From NCBI RefSeq assembly GCF_900182985.1, contig NZ_FXUY01000001.1, positions 2,046,001-2,110,000 of the forward strand: a DNA stretch of 64,000 bases. The letters are read 5' to 3'. The notes below the pieces were generated by a model that searched no databases, was not told where the DNA came from, and saw only the letters and a program-made list of their open reading frames with translations. The stretch is from Pseudomonas helmanticensis (GTDB taxonomy: Bacteria > Pseudomonadota > Gammaproteobacteria > Pseudomonadales > Pseudomonadaceae). Numbering within the stretch: the first letter of the stretch is position 1; every line of letters begins with the position of its first letter. Both the position numbers and the translations under genes were made by a program. Shown here piece after piece: positions 27,562 through 37,900 of the stretch.

Positions 27562-27738
27562 CCCTCACCCTAGCCCTCTCCCGGAGGGAGAGGGGACTGA
27601 CCGTGATGTTCTTTCGAGTTACGCCGACGTGTGCCACCAAGTCGAACTCAGGTTTTGAAAGGCACCCAAATCGGCTCCCTTTCCCCCTCGCCCCCTTTGG
27701 GGGCGGTCCGACGTTTCGGGAGGGCTGGGGTGAGGGGG
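27562..27738. repeat. Palindrome-ended repeat of CCCTCACCCTAGCCCT type, copy 1
   Basis: 177 bases begin with CCCTCACCCTAGCCCT and end with its complement AGGGCTGGGGTGAGGG. The centre is shared with the copy at 51590-51752 (GGGGACTGAC, TACGCCGACGTG, GAACTCAGG, AAATCGGCTCCCT). This copy has GGGGGCGGTCCGACGTTTCG near its right end. No gene inside. It looks like a non-autonomous MITE-like element. Confidence 0.75.
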
Positions 27739-27777
27739 CAAATTTCACTGCCACCAAAACCTCCTGCCGAACACCCG

Positions 27778-27815
27778 AAAAAGGCCCCGCAGCCTCACCG
27801 CTGCGGGGCCTTTTT
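27778..27815. terminator. Strong bidirectional terminator
   Basis: AAAAAGGCCCCGCAGC is mirrored by GCTGCGGGGCCTTTTT around a short CTCAC-type loop. It can end the receptor transcript. Confidence 0.9.
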
Positions 27816-27888
27816 CCGTCTGGCCGATCAACTGGCCACCCGCTCCTTCTGATCCATACTTGCTGCACAGCAAACGAAGGACAATCCC

Positions 27889-29424
27889 ATGAACCGCAGC
27901 GACGTCCTGATCATCGGCGCAGGCCCCACCGGTCTGGTGCTGGCTCTGTGGCTGAGCAAACTCGGCGTGCGCGTGCGCATCATCGATAAAACCTCGGCGC
28001 CCGGCACCACCTCGCGGGCGCTGGCGGTGCAGGCGCGGACGCTGGAGTTGTATCGCCAGCTCGATCTGGCCGACACCGTGGTGCGCAACGGCCATCGCGT
28101 GGCGGCGACGAATTTCTGGGTCAACGGCAAACCGGTTGCGCAGTTGCCGCTGAACCGCATCGGCGAGGGACTGACGCCTTACGCGTTCGTCGAAATCTTT
28201 CCGCAGGATGAGCACGAAAAACTACTGATCGAACGTCTCGAAGATTATGGCGTGACGGTTGAACGCAACAACACGCTGGAAAGCTTCGAAGAAAGTGGCG
28301 ACGGCATCACCGCGCATCTGCGTCTGCCCGATGGCGAACAGGAAATCTGCCAGGCGTGTTATCTGGCAGGCTGCGACGGTGCCCGCTCGGTGGTGCGCAA
28401 AAGCCTCGATGCAGGATTTCCCGGTGGCACCTATCAGCAGATTTTCTATGTCGCGGATGTGCTGGCGAGTGGGCCGGCGCTGAATGGCGAGTTGCATCTG
28501 GATCTGGATGAAGCGGACTTTCTCGCGGTGTTTCCACTGGCCGGCGAAAGCCGTGCACGGTTGATCGGCACCGTGCGTGACGAGCGCGCGGATCGTGCCG
28601 AAACCCTGGAGTTTTCCGATGTCAGCAGCCGTGCCATCGAACACCTGAAAGTGCACATTGAGGACGTCCACTGGTTTTCGACTTATCGCGTGCATCACCG
28701 CGTCGCCGAACACTTTCGCCAGGGCCGCGCGTTTCTGCTCGGCGATGCCGCGCATGTGCACAGCCCGGCAGGCGGTCAGGGCATGAATACGGGCATCGGC
28801 GACGCGATCAATCTGGCGTGGAAGCTGGCGGCGGTGCTCAGTGGCGGCGCCGAAACGAGCCTGCTCGACAGCTATGAAACCGAGCGCATCGCCTTCGCGC
28901 GCCGGCTGGTGTCGACCACCGACAAGGTCTTCAGTTTTGTCACCGCCGAGGGTCGTCTGGCCGATCTGCTGCGCATGCGCGTGGCACCGTTTCTGATCCC
29001 GAAAATGGCCTCGTTCGAAGCCAGCCGCGAGTTCCTCTTTCGCACCGTGTCGCAAGTCACCCTCAACTATCGCGGCATGCCGCTGAGCCAGGGCACTGCG
29101 GGCCACGTGCACGGCGGCGACCGCTTGCCGTGGGCGCATGATGGTGAGGGGGATAATTACGAACCGCTACGCCAGCCGTGCTGGCAAGTGCATGTGTATG
29201 GCGACACCAGCGACGAGATGATCGCCTGGTGCCACGAGCATCATTTGCCGCTGCATGTGTTCGACTGGCGCCCGGCGTTTGAGGCGGCGGGTTTGGGGCG
29301 CAATGGTTTTTACCTGCTGCGACCGGATACCTATGTGGCGATTGCGGAGAACAGTGCGGATCCGAAGGTGATTGAGCGCTACTTCCGCGATCACGGTATC
29401 CGGCCCTACTTCAACTGCCCCTGA
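27889..29424 (+). CDS. FAD-dependent aromatic monooxygenase (PheA/TfdB family)
   Basis: A 511-residue class A flavin hydroxylase. The N-terminal Rossmann motif is GAGPTGLVLAL (residues 10-20). A middle CDGARSVVRKSL contains the DG motif, and the second FAD motif is LLGDAAHVHSPAGGQGMN at about 283-300. The short C-terminal thioredoxin-like part of phenol hydroxylases is present in reduced form. It should hydroxylate an aromatic substrate with NAD(P)H and O2; the substrate is unknown. AAGGA lies before the ATG. There is no catabolic cluster nearby. Confidence 0.9.
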   Translation: MNRSDVLIIGAGPTGLVLALWLSKLGVRVRIIDKTSAPGTTSRALAVQARTLELYRQLDLADTVVRNGHRVAATNFWVNGKPVAQLPLNRIGEGLTPYAFVEIFPQDEHEKLLIERLEDYGVTVERNNTLESFEESGDGITAHLRLPDGEQEICQACYLAGCDGARSVVRKSLDAGFPGGTYQQIFYVADVLASGPALNGELHLDLDEADFLAVFPLAGESRARLIGTVRDERADRAETLEFSDVSSRAIEHLKVHIEDVHWFSTYRVHHRVAEHFRQGRAFLLGDAAHVHSPAGGQGMNTGIGDAINLAWKLAAVLSGGAETSLLDSYETERIAFARRLVSTTDKVFSFVTAEGRLADLLRMRVAPFLIPKMASFEASREFLFRTVSQVTLNYRGMPLSQGTAGHVHGGDRLPWAHDGEGDNYEPLRQPCWQVHVYGDTSDEMIAWCHEHHLPLHVFDWRPAFEAAGLGRNGFYLLRPDTYVAIAENSADPKVIERYFRDHGIRPYFNCP

Positions 29425-29437
29425 CCCACCACAAATC

Positions 29438-29531
29438 CCCTGTAGGAGTGAGCCTGCTCGCGAAGGCGTTGTATCAGCCGACATCAATGTTGACTGATAC
29501 AACGCCTTCGCGAGCAGGCTCACTCCTACAG
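29438..29531. repeat. REP inverted pair, class B
   Basis: Convergent class B REPs with a long inner stem (GAAGGCGTTGTATCAG and its mirror), between the convergent monooxygenase and hemB genes. It probably terminates both. Confidence 0.9.
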
Positions 29532-29550
29532 TTTTGATTTGCAGTGTTGC

Positions 29551-30525
29551 CTAGATCCCGGCCAGGGCCAGATCCATCGCAAAGTAGGTGAAAATCAGAT
29601 CCGCACCCGCGCGTTTGATCGCGCCCAGACTTTCACGCACCACACGATCTTCATCAATCGCCCCGGCCTGCGCGCCGAACTTGATCATCGCGTACTCGCC
29701 ACTGACCTGATACGCCGACAGCGGCAGGTTCGAGGCTTCACGAATGTCGCGGATGATGTCGAGGTAGGCGCCGGCCGGTTTGACCATCAGCGCGTCGGCA
29801 CCTTCCTGCTCATCGAGCAGCGATTCACGCAACGCTTCGCGGCGGTTCATCGGGTTCATCTGATAGCTTTTGCGGTCGCCTTTCAGCGCGCTGCCACCGG
29901 CCTCGCGGAACGGGCCATACAGCGCCGAGGCGAATTTGGTCGAATAGGCCATGATCGGAATCTGGGTGAATCCGGCCGCGTCCAGTGCCTGACGAATCGC
30001 CCGCACCTGGCCGTCCATCGCCGCCGACGGCGCGATCACGTCAGCACCGGCGTGGGCCGCTGCCACGGCTTGTTTGCCGAGGTTGATCAGGGTCTGGTCA
30101 TTGTCGACTTCATGGTGGTGCATCACGCCGCAGTGGCCGTGATCGGTGTACTCGCAGAAGCAGGTGTCGGACATCACGATCATTTCCGGCACGGCGTCCT
30201 TGGCAATGCGCGACATGCGCGAGACCAGACCGTCTTCGCGCCAGGTGTCACTGCCGTTGCCGTCCAGATGATGCGACACGCCAAAAGTCATCACTGATTT
30301 GATCCCGGCACGGGCATAGCGCTCGATCTCGCTGGCCAGTTTGCGCTCGGGAATACGCATCACGCCGGGCATGCTTTTGATTGGCACGAAGTCGTCGATT
30401 TCTTCCTCGACGAAAATCGGCAGGACCAGATCGTTCAGGCTGAATTCGGTTTCCTGGAACAAGCTGCGCAGGCTCGCATTGCGGCGCAGACGGCGGGGAC
30501 GTGCTTCGGGGAACTGACTGGACAT
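29551..30525 (-). CDS. hemB: 5-Aminolevulinate dehydratase (porphobilinogen synthase), zinc type
   Basis: A 324-residue enzyme joining two 5-aminolevulinate molecules in heme synthesis. The two Schiff-base lysines are Lys197 (AYSTKFAS) and Lys249 (LMVKPAGAY). The catalytic zinc cysteines are Cys122, Cys124 and Cys132 in [14 protein letters not shown], as in E. coli HemB. The well-known HemB of P. aeruginosa lacks these cysteines and uses magnesium, so this is probably a second, zinc-type paralog. AGGAAAGG lies upstream of the start. Confidence 0.95.
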   Translation of the reverse strand: MSSQFPEARPRRLRRNASLRSLFQETEFSLNDLVLPIFVEEEIDDFVPIKSMPGVMRIPERKLASEIERYARAGIKSVMTFGVSHHLDGNGSDTWREDGLVSRMSRIAKDAVPEMIVMSDTCFCEYTDHGHCGVMHHHEVDNDQTLINLGKQAVAAAHAGADVIAPSAAMDGQVRAIRQALDAAGFTQIPIMAYSTKFASALYGPFREAGGSALKGDRKSYQMNPMNRREALRESLLDEQEGADALMVKPAGAYLDIIRDIREASNLPLSAYQVSGEYAMIKFGAQAGAIDEDRVVRESLGAIKRAGADLIFTYFAMDLALAGI

Positions 30526-30666
30526 GGGGCCTTTCCTGAAAAAACGGCAGATGAGACGAAAGTCGTAGGGGGCGAAGCTTATGCCTTGCGGGGGTTGCGG
30601 TACAAACCTGGATCAATCAAGAGTGCATTACCGGGTACGCAATAATCCTCGAGAACACCGCAAATC

Positions 30667-30763
30667 CCCTGTAGGAGTGAGCCTGCTCGCGATAGCGGTG
30701 TATCAGTCAATAGTAATGTCGACTGATACACCGCTATCGCGAGCAGGCTCACTCCTACAAGGG
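30667..30763. repeat. REP inverted pair, class B
   Basis: Convergent class B REPs with inner GCGGTGTATCAGTC stems, in the 249-base hemB-GST gap. Confidence 0.9.
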
Positions 30764-30774
30764 GGTAGGTAGTG

Positions 30775-31473
30775 TCAGGAGGGGATGGTCAGGCCGCGGA
30801 TTACGGCCGGGCGGGCGAGGAATTTCTCCAGCACTCGCGTGACATTCGGGAAGTTCTGAATGCCCACCAGGTCTCCGGCTTCATAGAACCCGATCAAGTT
30901 GCGCACCCAAGGGAACGTGGCGATGTCGGCGATGGTGTAGCGCTCGCCCATGATCCAGTCGCGGCCTTCGAGCCGGCCGTTGAGAACGTTGAGCAGACGC
31001 TTGCTCTCTTCGACATAACGATCACGCGGGCGCTTGTCTTCGTAATCCTTACCGGCAAATTTATTGAAGAACCCCAACTGACCGAACATCGGGCCGATAC
31101 CGCCCATCTGAAACATCAGCCACTGCAGGGTTTCATAGCGCACCCCGCCTTCCTGCGCCAGCAACTGACCGCTTTTGTCGGCGAGATAAATCAGGATCGC
31201 ACCGGACTCGAACAACGGCAGCGGCTGATCCTCTGGGCCATGCGGGTCGAGGATCGCCGGGATCTTGTTGTTCGGGTTCAGCGAGAGGAACTCCGGCGAC
31301 AACTGATCATTCTGGTCGAAAGCGACCTTGTGCGGCTCGTACGGCAGGCCGATTTCTTCGAGCATGATCGACACTTTGACGCCGTTGGGGGTCGGCAAGG
31401 AATAGAGCTGAATCCAGTCAGGGTACTGCGCCGGCCATTTCTGGGTGATCGGGAACGCGGACAGATCGGTCAT
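30775..31473 (-). CDS. Glutathione S-transferase, YfcG/YghU-like
   Basis: A 232-residue protein with the Nu/YfcG-type N-terminus: LYSLPTPNGVKVSIMLEEIG, then SLNPNNKIPAILDP and the glutathione-contacting FESGAILIYLADKSG. TPNG is the usual active-site region of this class, which has disulfide reductase activity with glutathione. The helical C-terminal domain includes TIADIATFPWVRN. ATG 31473 gives the conserved MTDLSAFPI start; an ATG nine bases upstream is possible. Confidence 0.92.
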   Translation of the reverse strand: MTDLSAFPITQKWPAQYPDWIQLYSLPTPNGVKVSIMLEEIGLPYEPHKVAFDQNDQLSPEFLSLNPNNKIPAILDPHGPEDQPLPLFESGAILIYLADKSGQLLAQEGGVRYETLQWLMFQMGGIGPMFGQLGFFNKFAGKDYEDKRPRDRYVEESKRLLNVLNGRLEGRDWIMGERYTIADIATFPWVRNLIGFYEAGDLVGIQNFPNVTRVLEKFLARPAVIRGLTIPS

Positions 31474-31805
31474 GGGAAGCATCCAGTCACAAATTGAACC
31501 CCGATCATAATGTAGGCGCTGCCGCAGGCTGCGATCTTTTGATCTTGAGCCTTTAATCAGGATCAAAAGATCGCAGCCTGCGGCAGCGCCTACATGAACC
31601 GTAACATCCTGTGGTTAAGCTGCGACCAGACCGTTGAAGGTTGCCGCTAAAGTGCGGGATCGAACCAAATCGGCCTCAGTGGACTCTGAGCTAGGTCTTT
31701 GGAGCAGAGGAAGCTGGTCACGACAGGGAAAACACTCAGTGCTGGGAGCCTGCGGTGTAAAGGTTTGTCAGCCTTAATCGAATTTGCTGAAGAACCCCTT
31801 ATTCC
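31474..31805. other. Intergenic stretch between divergent GST and phosphatase genes
   Basis: 332 bases. It holds a class A REP pair (31511-31595) and about 200 bases of unique sequence with the promoters of the two divergent genes. I see no further gene or clear operator. Confidence 0.6.
31511..31595. repeat. REP inverted pair, class A, GGCGCTGCC variant
   Basis: Convergent class A REPs in which both arms read TAGGCGCTGCC instead of TAGGAGCTGCC. Matching changes on both arms preserve the stem. Confidence 0.9.
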
Positions 31806-32480
31806 ATGACGAACCTGATGAGATTCGCCAAACGCTTCAAACATCGCGCCTATGTGGCACTGCCCTCGTTGCTGGCGGTCAGTGCGTTAATGCTGTCGCT
31901 GGAATCCAGCGAAAGTCGCGCGCAACCGGTAGACGGAACGCAGACCCTGGTGTTCCTGCGCCATGCCGAGAAACCTGCCGGCGGTCTCGGCCAGCTCAAC
32001 TGCCAGGGTTTGAACCGCGCGATCGACCTGTCGACACTGCTGCCGGAAAAATTCGGCAAGGCCGATTACGTGTTCGCCGCCAACCCGACGCGCAATGTCG
32101 AGGAAGGCGAGCTGGACAACTCCTACAGCTACATTCGCCCGCTGATGACCATCAGCCCGGCGGCGATCAAGCTTGGCCTGCCGGTGAACATCGAGTTTTC
32201 CGCCAATGACACCAGCGATCTGGCCCGCGAACTGACCGCCGACAAGTATCACAACTCGACGATTTATACGGCGTGGTCGCACGGCTATCTGCCGGAATTG
32301 ATCAACAAGGTTGCCGGTAAAGCCGTTGGCGGCAAGCAGAGCATCACCGACGACTGGTCGGGTGATGACTTTGATTCGCTGTATGTGCTGACGCTGACCT
32401 GGCACAACGGCAAGGCGAGTTTGCAGAGCCACAGCTACAAGCAGGGGCTGGATCATGGTAAGGAAACCTGCCCGACCTGA
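31806..32480 (+). CDS. Exported or membrane-anchored histidine phosphatase
   Basis: A 224-residue member of the histidine phosphatase (phosphoglycerate mutase-like) family. The catalytic RHG-type motif is LRHAEKP with His53, and a second His is His159 in TAWSHGYLPEL. An N-terminal hydrophobic segment (about 15-31) after a Lys/Arg-rich start suggests export or anchoring. The usual middle Arg/Glu pair is less clear. The substrate is unknown. The ribosome site is weak; ATG 31818 is an alternative start. Confidence 0.82.
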   Translation: MTNLMRFAKRFKHRAYVALPSLLAVSALMLSLESSESRAQPVDGTQTLVFLRHAEKPAGGLGQLNCQGLNRAIDLSTLLPEKFGKADYVFAANPTRNVEEGELDNSYSYIRPLMTISPAAIKLGLPVNIEFSANDTSDLARELTADKYHNSTIYTAWSHGYLPELINKVAGKAVGGKQSITDDWSGDDFDSLYVLTLTWHNGKASLQSHSYKQGLDHGKETCPT

Positions 32481-32493
32481 GTCATTTGTTACC

Positions 32494-32608
32494 TTTACCG
32501 ACCCCATCGCTGGCAAGCCAGCTCCCACAGGTATCGTGGATATACATAATATTTGTGTACACCCTAAAACCCTGTGGGAGCTGGCTTGCCAGCGATGGGG
32601 TCGGTAAA
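32494..32608. repeat. Long inverted repeat, class C
   Basis: Two 39-base arms (TTTACCGACCCCATCGCTGG and TGTGGGAGCTGGCTTGCCAG type) are perfectly complementary and enclose about 37 AT-rich bases. It lies between the convergent phosphatase and selU genes and is likely their shared terminator. Confidence 0.92.
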
Positions 32609-32612
32609 AACA

Positions 32613-33719
32613 CTATGAATCTTTCTGACTCACCCGCTCGCGCAAATACTCGATCACCGCCCCACTCTCCCCTGAAAACTCGATCCGCGCGCTCTTTTTC
32701 TCGCGCTGATACACGTACATCGGATCGTAATACTCACGCAGCAACACTTCGATCCAGCCACGGAACTGCTCGACCGCGCCGCTGCGCGCTTGCTCGGCCA
32801 GCGCGTCTTCCATTTGCAGAAACATGCGCTGGTGGCGTTCGCCGCCCAGACGTCGCTGAATATTGTTGAGGCTTGATATCAGCCGCTCGGCGTACAGCGC
32901 AAAGCCGTCCTCGCCGTAGGTAGCGACAAACTCGGCATGCAGATCGATTACATAATCCTGCAGGATCCGCTCGACCCGATCGGCAATGCTGTCTTCCAGC
33001 CAGACCATCGGAAAACCTTGCATGCTCTTGTACAGCGGTAACGGCAAGGCACAACTGCCGACCATCCGGCTCTCGTCTTCGAGCACGAACTGAGCGATCC
33101 CGGCAGCGCGTTTTTTCAGCACATCGACCGCCAGGCGGTTCTCGAAATCGATGTTGCCCGGCTGCCCCGTGGCGCGTTTGCCGAAGCTCGATCCGCGATG
33201 ATTGGCATGCCCTTCCAGATCCAGGCCATTACGCAACTGGGCCAGCACCTCGGTTTTGCCGGTGCCGGTCATGCCCCCCAGCACAATGAAATCGCATTGC
33301 GCCACGGCCTGATCGATGGTCTCCAGCAAAAAAGTACGCATCGCCTTGTAGCCGCCGCCAACACGCGGGTAATCGATGCCGCCCTCCTCCTTGATCCACT
33401 GCTGGACGATCTGCGAACGCAAGCCACCGCGAAAACAGTAGAGATAGCCATCCGGGTGGGCCCGGGCAAACTCGACCCAGCCGCGAATGCGTTGCTCACG
33501 AATCTCATCGGAAACTAGACGCTCACCCAGGGCGATGGCCGCCTGCTGGCCGTGCTGTTTGTAACAGGTGCCGACCTTCTGCCGCTCGATGTCATTCATC
33601 AGCGGAAGATTGACCACACCGGGGAACGCACCATGGGCGAACTCGACCGGCGCACGCGCATCCATCAGCGGCCGGTCGTTGAGGAAAATGTCTCGGTAGT
33701 CAGTGCAGTCGCGGAGCAT
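32613..33719 (-). CDS. selU: tRNA 2-selenouridine synthase (SelU/MnmH)
   Basis: A 368-residue enzyme replacing sulfur by selenium in the wobble 2-thiouridine of tRNAs for Lys, Glu and Gln, using selenophosphate. The N-terminal rhodanese domain carries Cys95 in [12 protein letters not shown], and the C-terminal P-loop domain has GGMTGTGKT at 148-156. The start overlaps the selD stop (TGATG), so the selenium donor enzyme and its user are co-translated. Confidence 0.95.
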   Translation of the reverse strand: MLRDCTDYRDIFLNDRPLMDARAPVEFAHGAFPGVVNLPLMNDIERQKVGTCYKQHGQQAAIALGERLVSDEIREQRIRGWVEFARAHPDGYLYCFRGGLRSQIVQQWIKEEGGIDYPRVGGGYKAMRTFLLETIDQAVAQCDFIVLGGMTGTGKTEVLAQLRNGLDLEGHANHRGSSFGKRATGQPGNIDFENRLAVDVLKKRAAGIAQFVLEDESRMVGSCALPLPLYKSMQGFPMVWLEDSIADRVERILQDYVIDLHAEFVATYGEDGFALYAERLISSLNNIQRRLGGERHQRMFLQMEDALAEQARSGAVEQFRGWIEVLLREYYDPMYVYQREKKSARIEFSGESGAVIEYLRERVSQKDS

Positions 33720-34753
33720 CAGATCACCTCGACTGCGTTCGTCTGTCGCTCAACCAGTTCGCCGATTGGCGCCAGGTTCAGACCCAGTTCGGCGGCGACA
33801 CGAAGGAACTCGGCATCGCCCTCGGGGGTGACGGCAATCAGCAGGCCGCCACTGGTTTGCGGATCGCAGAGCACGCGTTTGTGCAGCTCCTGCACACGCC
33901 CGACCTTGCTCGCGTAGCTATCGAAATTGCGCAGCGTACCGCCGGGTACGCAGCCCTGATCGAGGTAATACTCGACGCTGTCCAGCCGTGGCACGCGGTC
34001 ATAGGCGATGCGCGCGGTCAACTGGCTGCCGTCCGCCATTTCCACCAGATGCCCAAGCAGACCGAAACCAGTAACGTCGGTCATCGCCGTGACACCGGCC
34101 AGTTTGCCGAAGCGGCTGCCGGGTTTGTTCAACGTGCACATCCAGTCGCGAGCGACGCCAACGTCGGCGGCGCGCAATTTGCCTTTCTTCTCGGCCGTGG
34201 TGAGGATGCCGATGCCCAGCGGTTTGGTCAGGTACAACAGGCAGCCGGCGGTGGCGGTGTCGTTGCGTTTCATGTGGCGTTTTTCCACCAGACCGGTGAC
34301 GGCGAGGCCGAAAATCGGTTCCGGCGCATCGATCGAATGCCCGCCCGCCAACGGAATGCCCGCCGCGTCGCACACCGCGCGGCCGCCACGAATCACTTCA
34401 CGCGCGACTTCCGGCGCCAGCACATTGACCGGCCAGCCGAGGATCGCAATCGCCATCAGCGGATCGCCGCCCATCGCGTAGATATCGCTGATCGCGTTGG
34501 TGGCGGCAATGCGGCCAAAATCGAACGGATCATCGACAATCGGCATAAAGAAGTCGGTGGTCGAAACCACACCGCGCTCGGCATCGATCTCGTACACCGC
34601 TGCATCATCGCGCGAGGCATTGCCGACCCACAGTTTCGGATCGAGGTTCTGCGCACCGCTGCCGGCCAGGATCACTTCGAGCACCTGCGGGGAAATCTTG
34701 CAGCCGCAACCGGCGCCGTGGCTGTATTGGGTCAGACGAATCGGCTCGCTCAT
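33719..34753 (-). CDS. selD: Selenide, water dikinase (selenophosphate synthetase)
   Basis: A 344-residue enzyme making selenophosphate from selenide and ATP. The active-site motif GAGCGCK has Cys16 and Lys19 (Cys17 and Lys20 in E. coli). The Asp-rich metal/ATP pieces include [20 protein letters not shown] and [11 protein letters not shown], and [11 protein letters not shown] lies near the C-terminus. The catalytic residue is Cys, not selenocysteine. First gene of the selD-selU operon. ATG 34753 gives the conserved [13 protein letters not shown] start. Confidence 0.96.
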   Translation of the reverse strand: MSEPIRLTQYSHGAGCGCKISPQVLEVILAGSGAQNLDPKLWVGNASRDDAAVYEIDAERGVVSTTDFFMPIVDDPFDFGRIAATNAISDIYAMGGDPLMAIAILGWPVNVLAPEVAREVIRGGRAVCDAAGIPLAGGHSIDAPEPIFGLAVTGLVEKRHMKRNDTATAGCLLYLTKPLGIGILTTAEKKGKLRAADVGVARDWMCTLNKPGSRFGKLAGVTAMTDVTGFGLLGHLVEMADGSQLTARIAYDRVPRLDSVEYYLDQGCVPGGTLRNFDSYASKVGRVQELHKRVLCDPQTSGGLLIAVTPEGDAEFLRVAAELGLNLAPIGELVERQTNAVEVI

Positions 34754-34818
34754 GGGGAGTTCTCTGGCAGTTAATGGGGCCGATTCTAGCAGAGCCCGGA
34801 CAGCCGGACCGAAAGCCA

Positions 34819-34897
34819 CAGATCAAAGGATCGCAGCCTGCGGCAGCTCCTACATAGATCCCCTGTAGGAGCTGCCGCAGGCTGCGATCTTTTGATC
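34819..34897. repeat. REP pair in outward orientation, class A
   Basis: The first copy reads GATCAAAGGATCGCAGCCTG and the second CTGCCGCAGGCTGCGATC, so the CTCCTAC ends face each other. It lies between the autotransporter 3' end and the selD start, so it is upstream of selD rather than a simple transcript end. Confidence 0.88.
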
Positions 34898-34900
34898 CTG

Positions 34901-34925
34901 AAAAAAAACCGCCCTCACGGGCGGC
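34901..34925 (-). terminator. Intrinsic terminator of the autotransporter gene
   Basis: On the minus strand GCCGCCCGTGAGGGCGG is followed by eight T residues, 22 bases after the stop codon of the autotransporter gene. Confidence 0.9.
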
Positions 34926-34946
34926 TAAAAGTGCTTCGACCCTTAA

Positions 34947-37900
34947 TCAGAAGCCAAGGCTGAAGCTCACCGTCATCGCATGGTCATTGTTGTCATTCGA
35001 CAGTTGCCCCGAATAACCAATGCCCAGCTTGCCGGTCGGGCTGATCTGAAAGTCGACACCCGCTTCGACAATCGCGCTGTCCTTGGCAATCGGCACGCCC
35101 TGCGTGCTGAACGAGGCGCCGCCGTCGATGAAGCTCAGGTCGGCGTCAGGCTTGGTGTCGCCAAAGGCATGCCGCCAGCCGATGGCCGCGCGCGGGGTGA
35201 ATTGCCCGCCGTTGGCCAGGGTGATGACTTTGCCGGCGCGCAGGCCGAGGGTCGAGAAGGTGATGTCCTGGTCGGCCTCAGCCCTCAGACGCCCCTCCCC
35301 GCCTTTTTCCTTGGCCTTGTCGCTGTCGTAGTTGACGTACGCCAGGCCGGCGAAGGGTTCCAGGGCAATCCCGGCGGCTTCAATCGTGTAGCCGACTTCA
35401 CCGAATACCTGCGCGCTGCGGGCGTCGTAGTTAGCTTTCAACCGGTCGTTGTAAGTCCCGACGCTGACGTCGCGTTTGGTTTCGATGTCGTGCCAGCTGT
35501 ACGCCGCGCCAAGGCGCACCGCCAATGCATCGAACTGCGAGTTGAGGTATGCCGCCAAGTGGTAGCTTTCGACGGTGGCATCCGAGCGACGATCATGCGC
35601 ATCGAGGTCGCTGCGGGTGTAACCGGCGGCCATGCCCACGCGCCACTGGTCATCGAGTTGCTTGTCGGTGCCGAGCATGAAGCCGCTGAGGTTGCGGTCG
35701 AGGCTGGCGCTATTGCTGTCGCCATCCGACTCGCCCCAAGCGCCAAGTGCGCGGGCCCAGCCGACCATTTCGCCGTGGCAACCGTTGCTGCTCAGCTGGT
35801 TGTCGCTCGGTGCCAATGCACGGCGTGGATCATCGGCTGCGCTGCACGACGGCTGGCGCATACGGTCGTTGACCGCTTCGCGCACGTAACGCGAATCCTC
35901 GAGGATGGCGCTGGCGGTGCTGGCGTGGATTTCTCCGGACAGGCTGTCGAAGGCACTGCGCGCACCAGCGACGCTGAGGTTGACGATTTCGTTCTGCAAC
36001 GTCGCCCCTGCCGCACCATTGCGCATCAGCGCCAGTGCGGTGTTGCGCTGGTTCTTGGTGGCGGCGACATCGGCAAACGAGTTGCCATTGCGGCTGACCA
36101 CCAGGTTCACCGCGTTGGCGTCATACACCAGTGCCGAATCGAGGAACGCGTATTGCGGCAGGTCTGTGGCGCTGAAGGTCCCGACCACACCGCCACCGGC
36201 GGTGATCAGCGAGTACACGGTATTGCCGGTGAACGGTGCCAGCGAGTTGACTTGCAAGCCGCCGCCCAGCGTCGCTGTGCCACCGACCGCCAACGGCGTG
36301 GCGGTTGGCGAGCTGATGGTCAGGGCCAGCACGCCATCGGAGGCGTTGGTCAGGTTGCCGGCGACACTCAACGTGCCCGCTTCGGCGCCGGATTGCACCA
36401 CACCGTGGTTGACCACCGAGCCAACGCTGCCATTACCGCTCAGCGCAGCGCCGTTTGCCACGGTGACTTGGCCACCGAGCGAGGCCCGCGCGCTGCGGCT
36501 GCCGACTTGCAGCACGCCTTGATCGACCGCCACGGTGCCGCTGAACGGGTTATCGCCGGTCAACAGCAAGGTGCCGGTGCCGCGTTTGGCCATCGCGCCA
36601 AGCCCGCGCAACGATCCATTGAACTGACCGTTGAAGTTCTGCACGAAAAACAGTGAAGCGTTGTTGAGGATGTTGCCCTGCAGGCTGGTGGTGTTACCGA
36701 TCAGCGTACCGCCACTGACCGTGGTGCCACCGCTGTAGGTGTTGGCGCCGCTCAATACCAATGTGCCGGAATCGAGTTTCTCGATGCCGCCAGTGCCCAC
36801 CAGCGGCACAGAGATTTCCGCACTGCCGCCACTGTTGACCCGAATCGGTGCGAGGCTGCCGTCCGGTCCATTCACCGGTGTCAGCGTGCCGCCGGCACCT
36901 GGGGTCAGGCTGTAGCCATTGGCCAGAAATTGCAGGCCGGTGAAGTTCTGATTGCCCTGCACGGTAACCGTGCCACCCTGCCCGCCAAATACCGCGAACT
37001 GACCGTTCGACGCGAGTGCCTGAGTGCCGTTCGGATCAGTCCAGTTAGTACCTGGCCCCCATACGCCGCTGCCGCCGCCGATGCTGCCATCCGGATTGGT
37101 CTTGTCACCGTTCCAGAACTGCACTTCACCCGGCGTGCCTTGCACCAGCAGGTTGATCTGATTGGCAATCGCCGTCTGCAAGGTGAGATTGGACGCCGAC
37201 ACCGGCAGGCTGCCGTAGACCAGACCGTTGTCGGTCAGGCTGCCGCCGTAGTTGAACAGTTGATAGACACCAATGCCGAAGCCGCCGGCATTGCTGACGT
37301 TGAGCGTGCCGTCGAGGGTCAGGTTGCCGGCCACGTTGACCACGGTGGTCGAGCTGGTTGCCGAGCCGAGGCTGAAGTCCAGATTGGTCCCCGACGACAA
37401 CGCAAGCGCACCCACCGACAGCGGCGTTGCTGTGCCGCCACCGACCAGCGTCGCACCGTTGGCCAGTTGCACCGCGCCGCCGAACTGGCCGCTGCCGCCG
37501 ACGCTTGCGCCGCTGGCAACGTTGACGTTGGCACTGTTGAGCGTGCCGTTGACCAGCAGGCTGCCGGCTTGCACCGAGGTGTTACCGGTGAAACCGTTGT
37601 TGCCGGTCAGGAGCAAGTCACCGCTGCCGGTTTTGTTCAGCGTGCCGGCGCCAGTGAGGTTACCGGTGTAGCTGCCATCGGCATTCTGCTCGAAGGTCAG
37701 CGTGGCATTGTTGACGATTGCACCTTGCAGGCTGCTGGTGTCGCCGAATGTGCTGCCGCCGTTCAGCGTGGTGCCGCCGCTGTAGGTGTTGGCGCCGCTG
37801 AGGGTCAGATCGCCCGCGCCATTTTTCACCAGACTGCCAGCGCCAGTAACAGCGCCGATCAGCGTAGTGTCCTGGTTGCCAGCGAGGGTCAATTGCCCGC

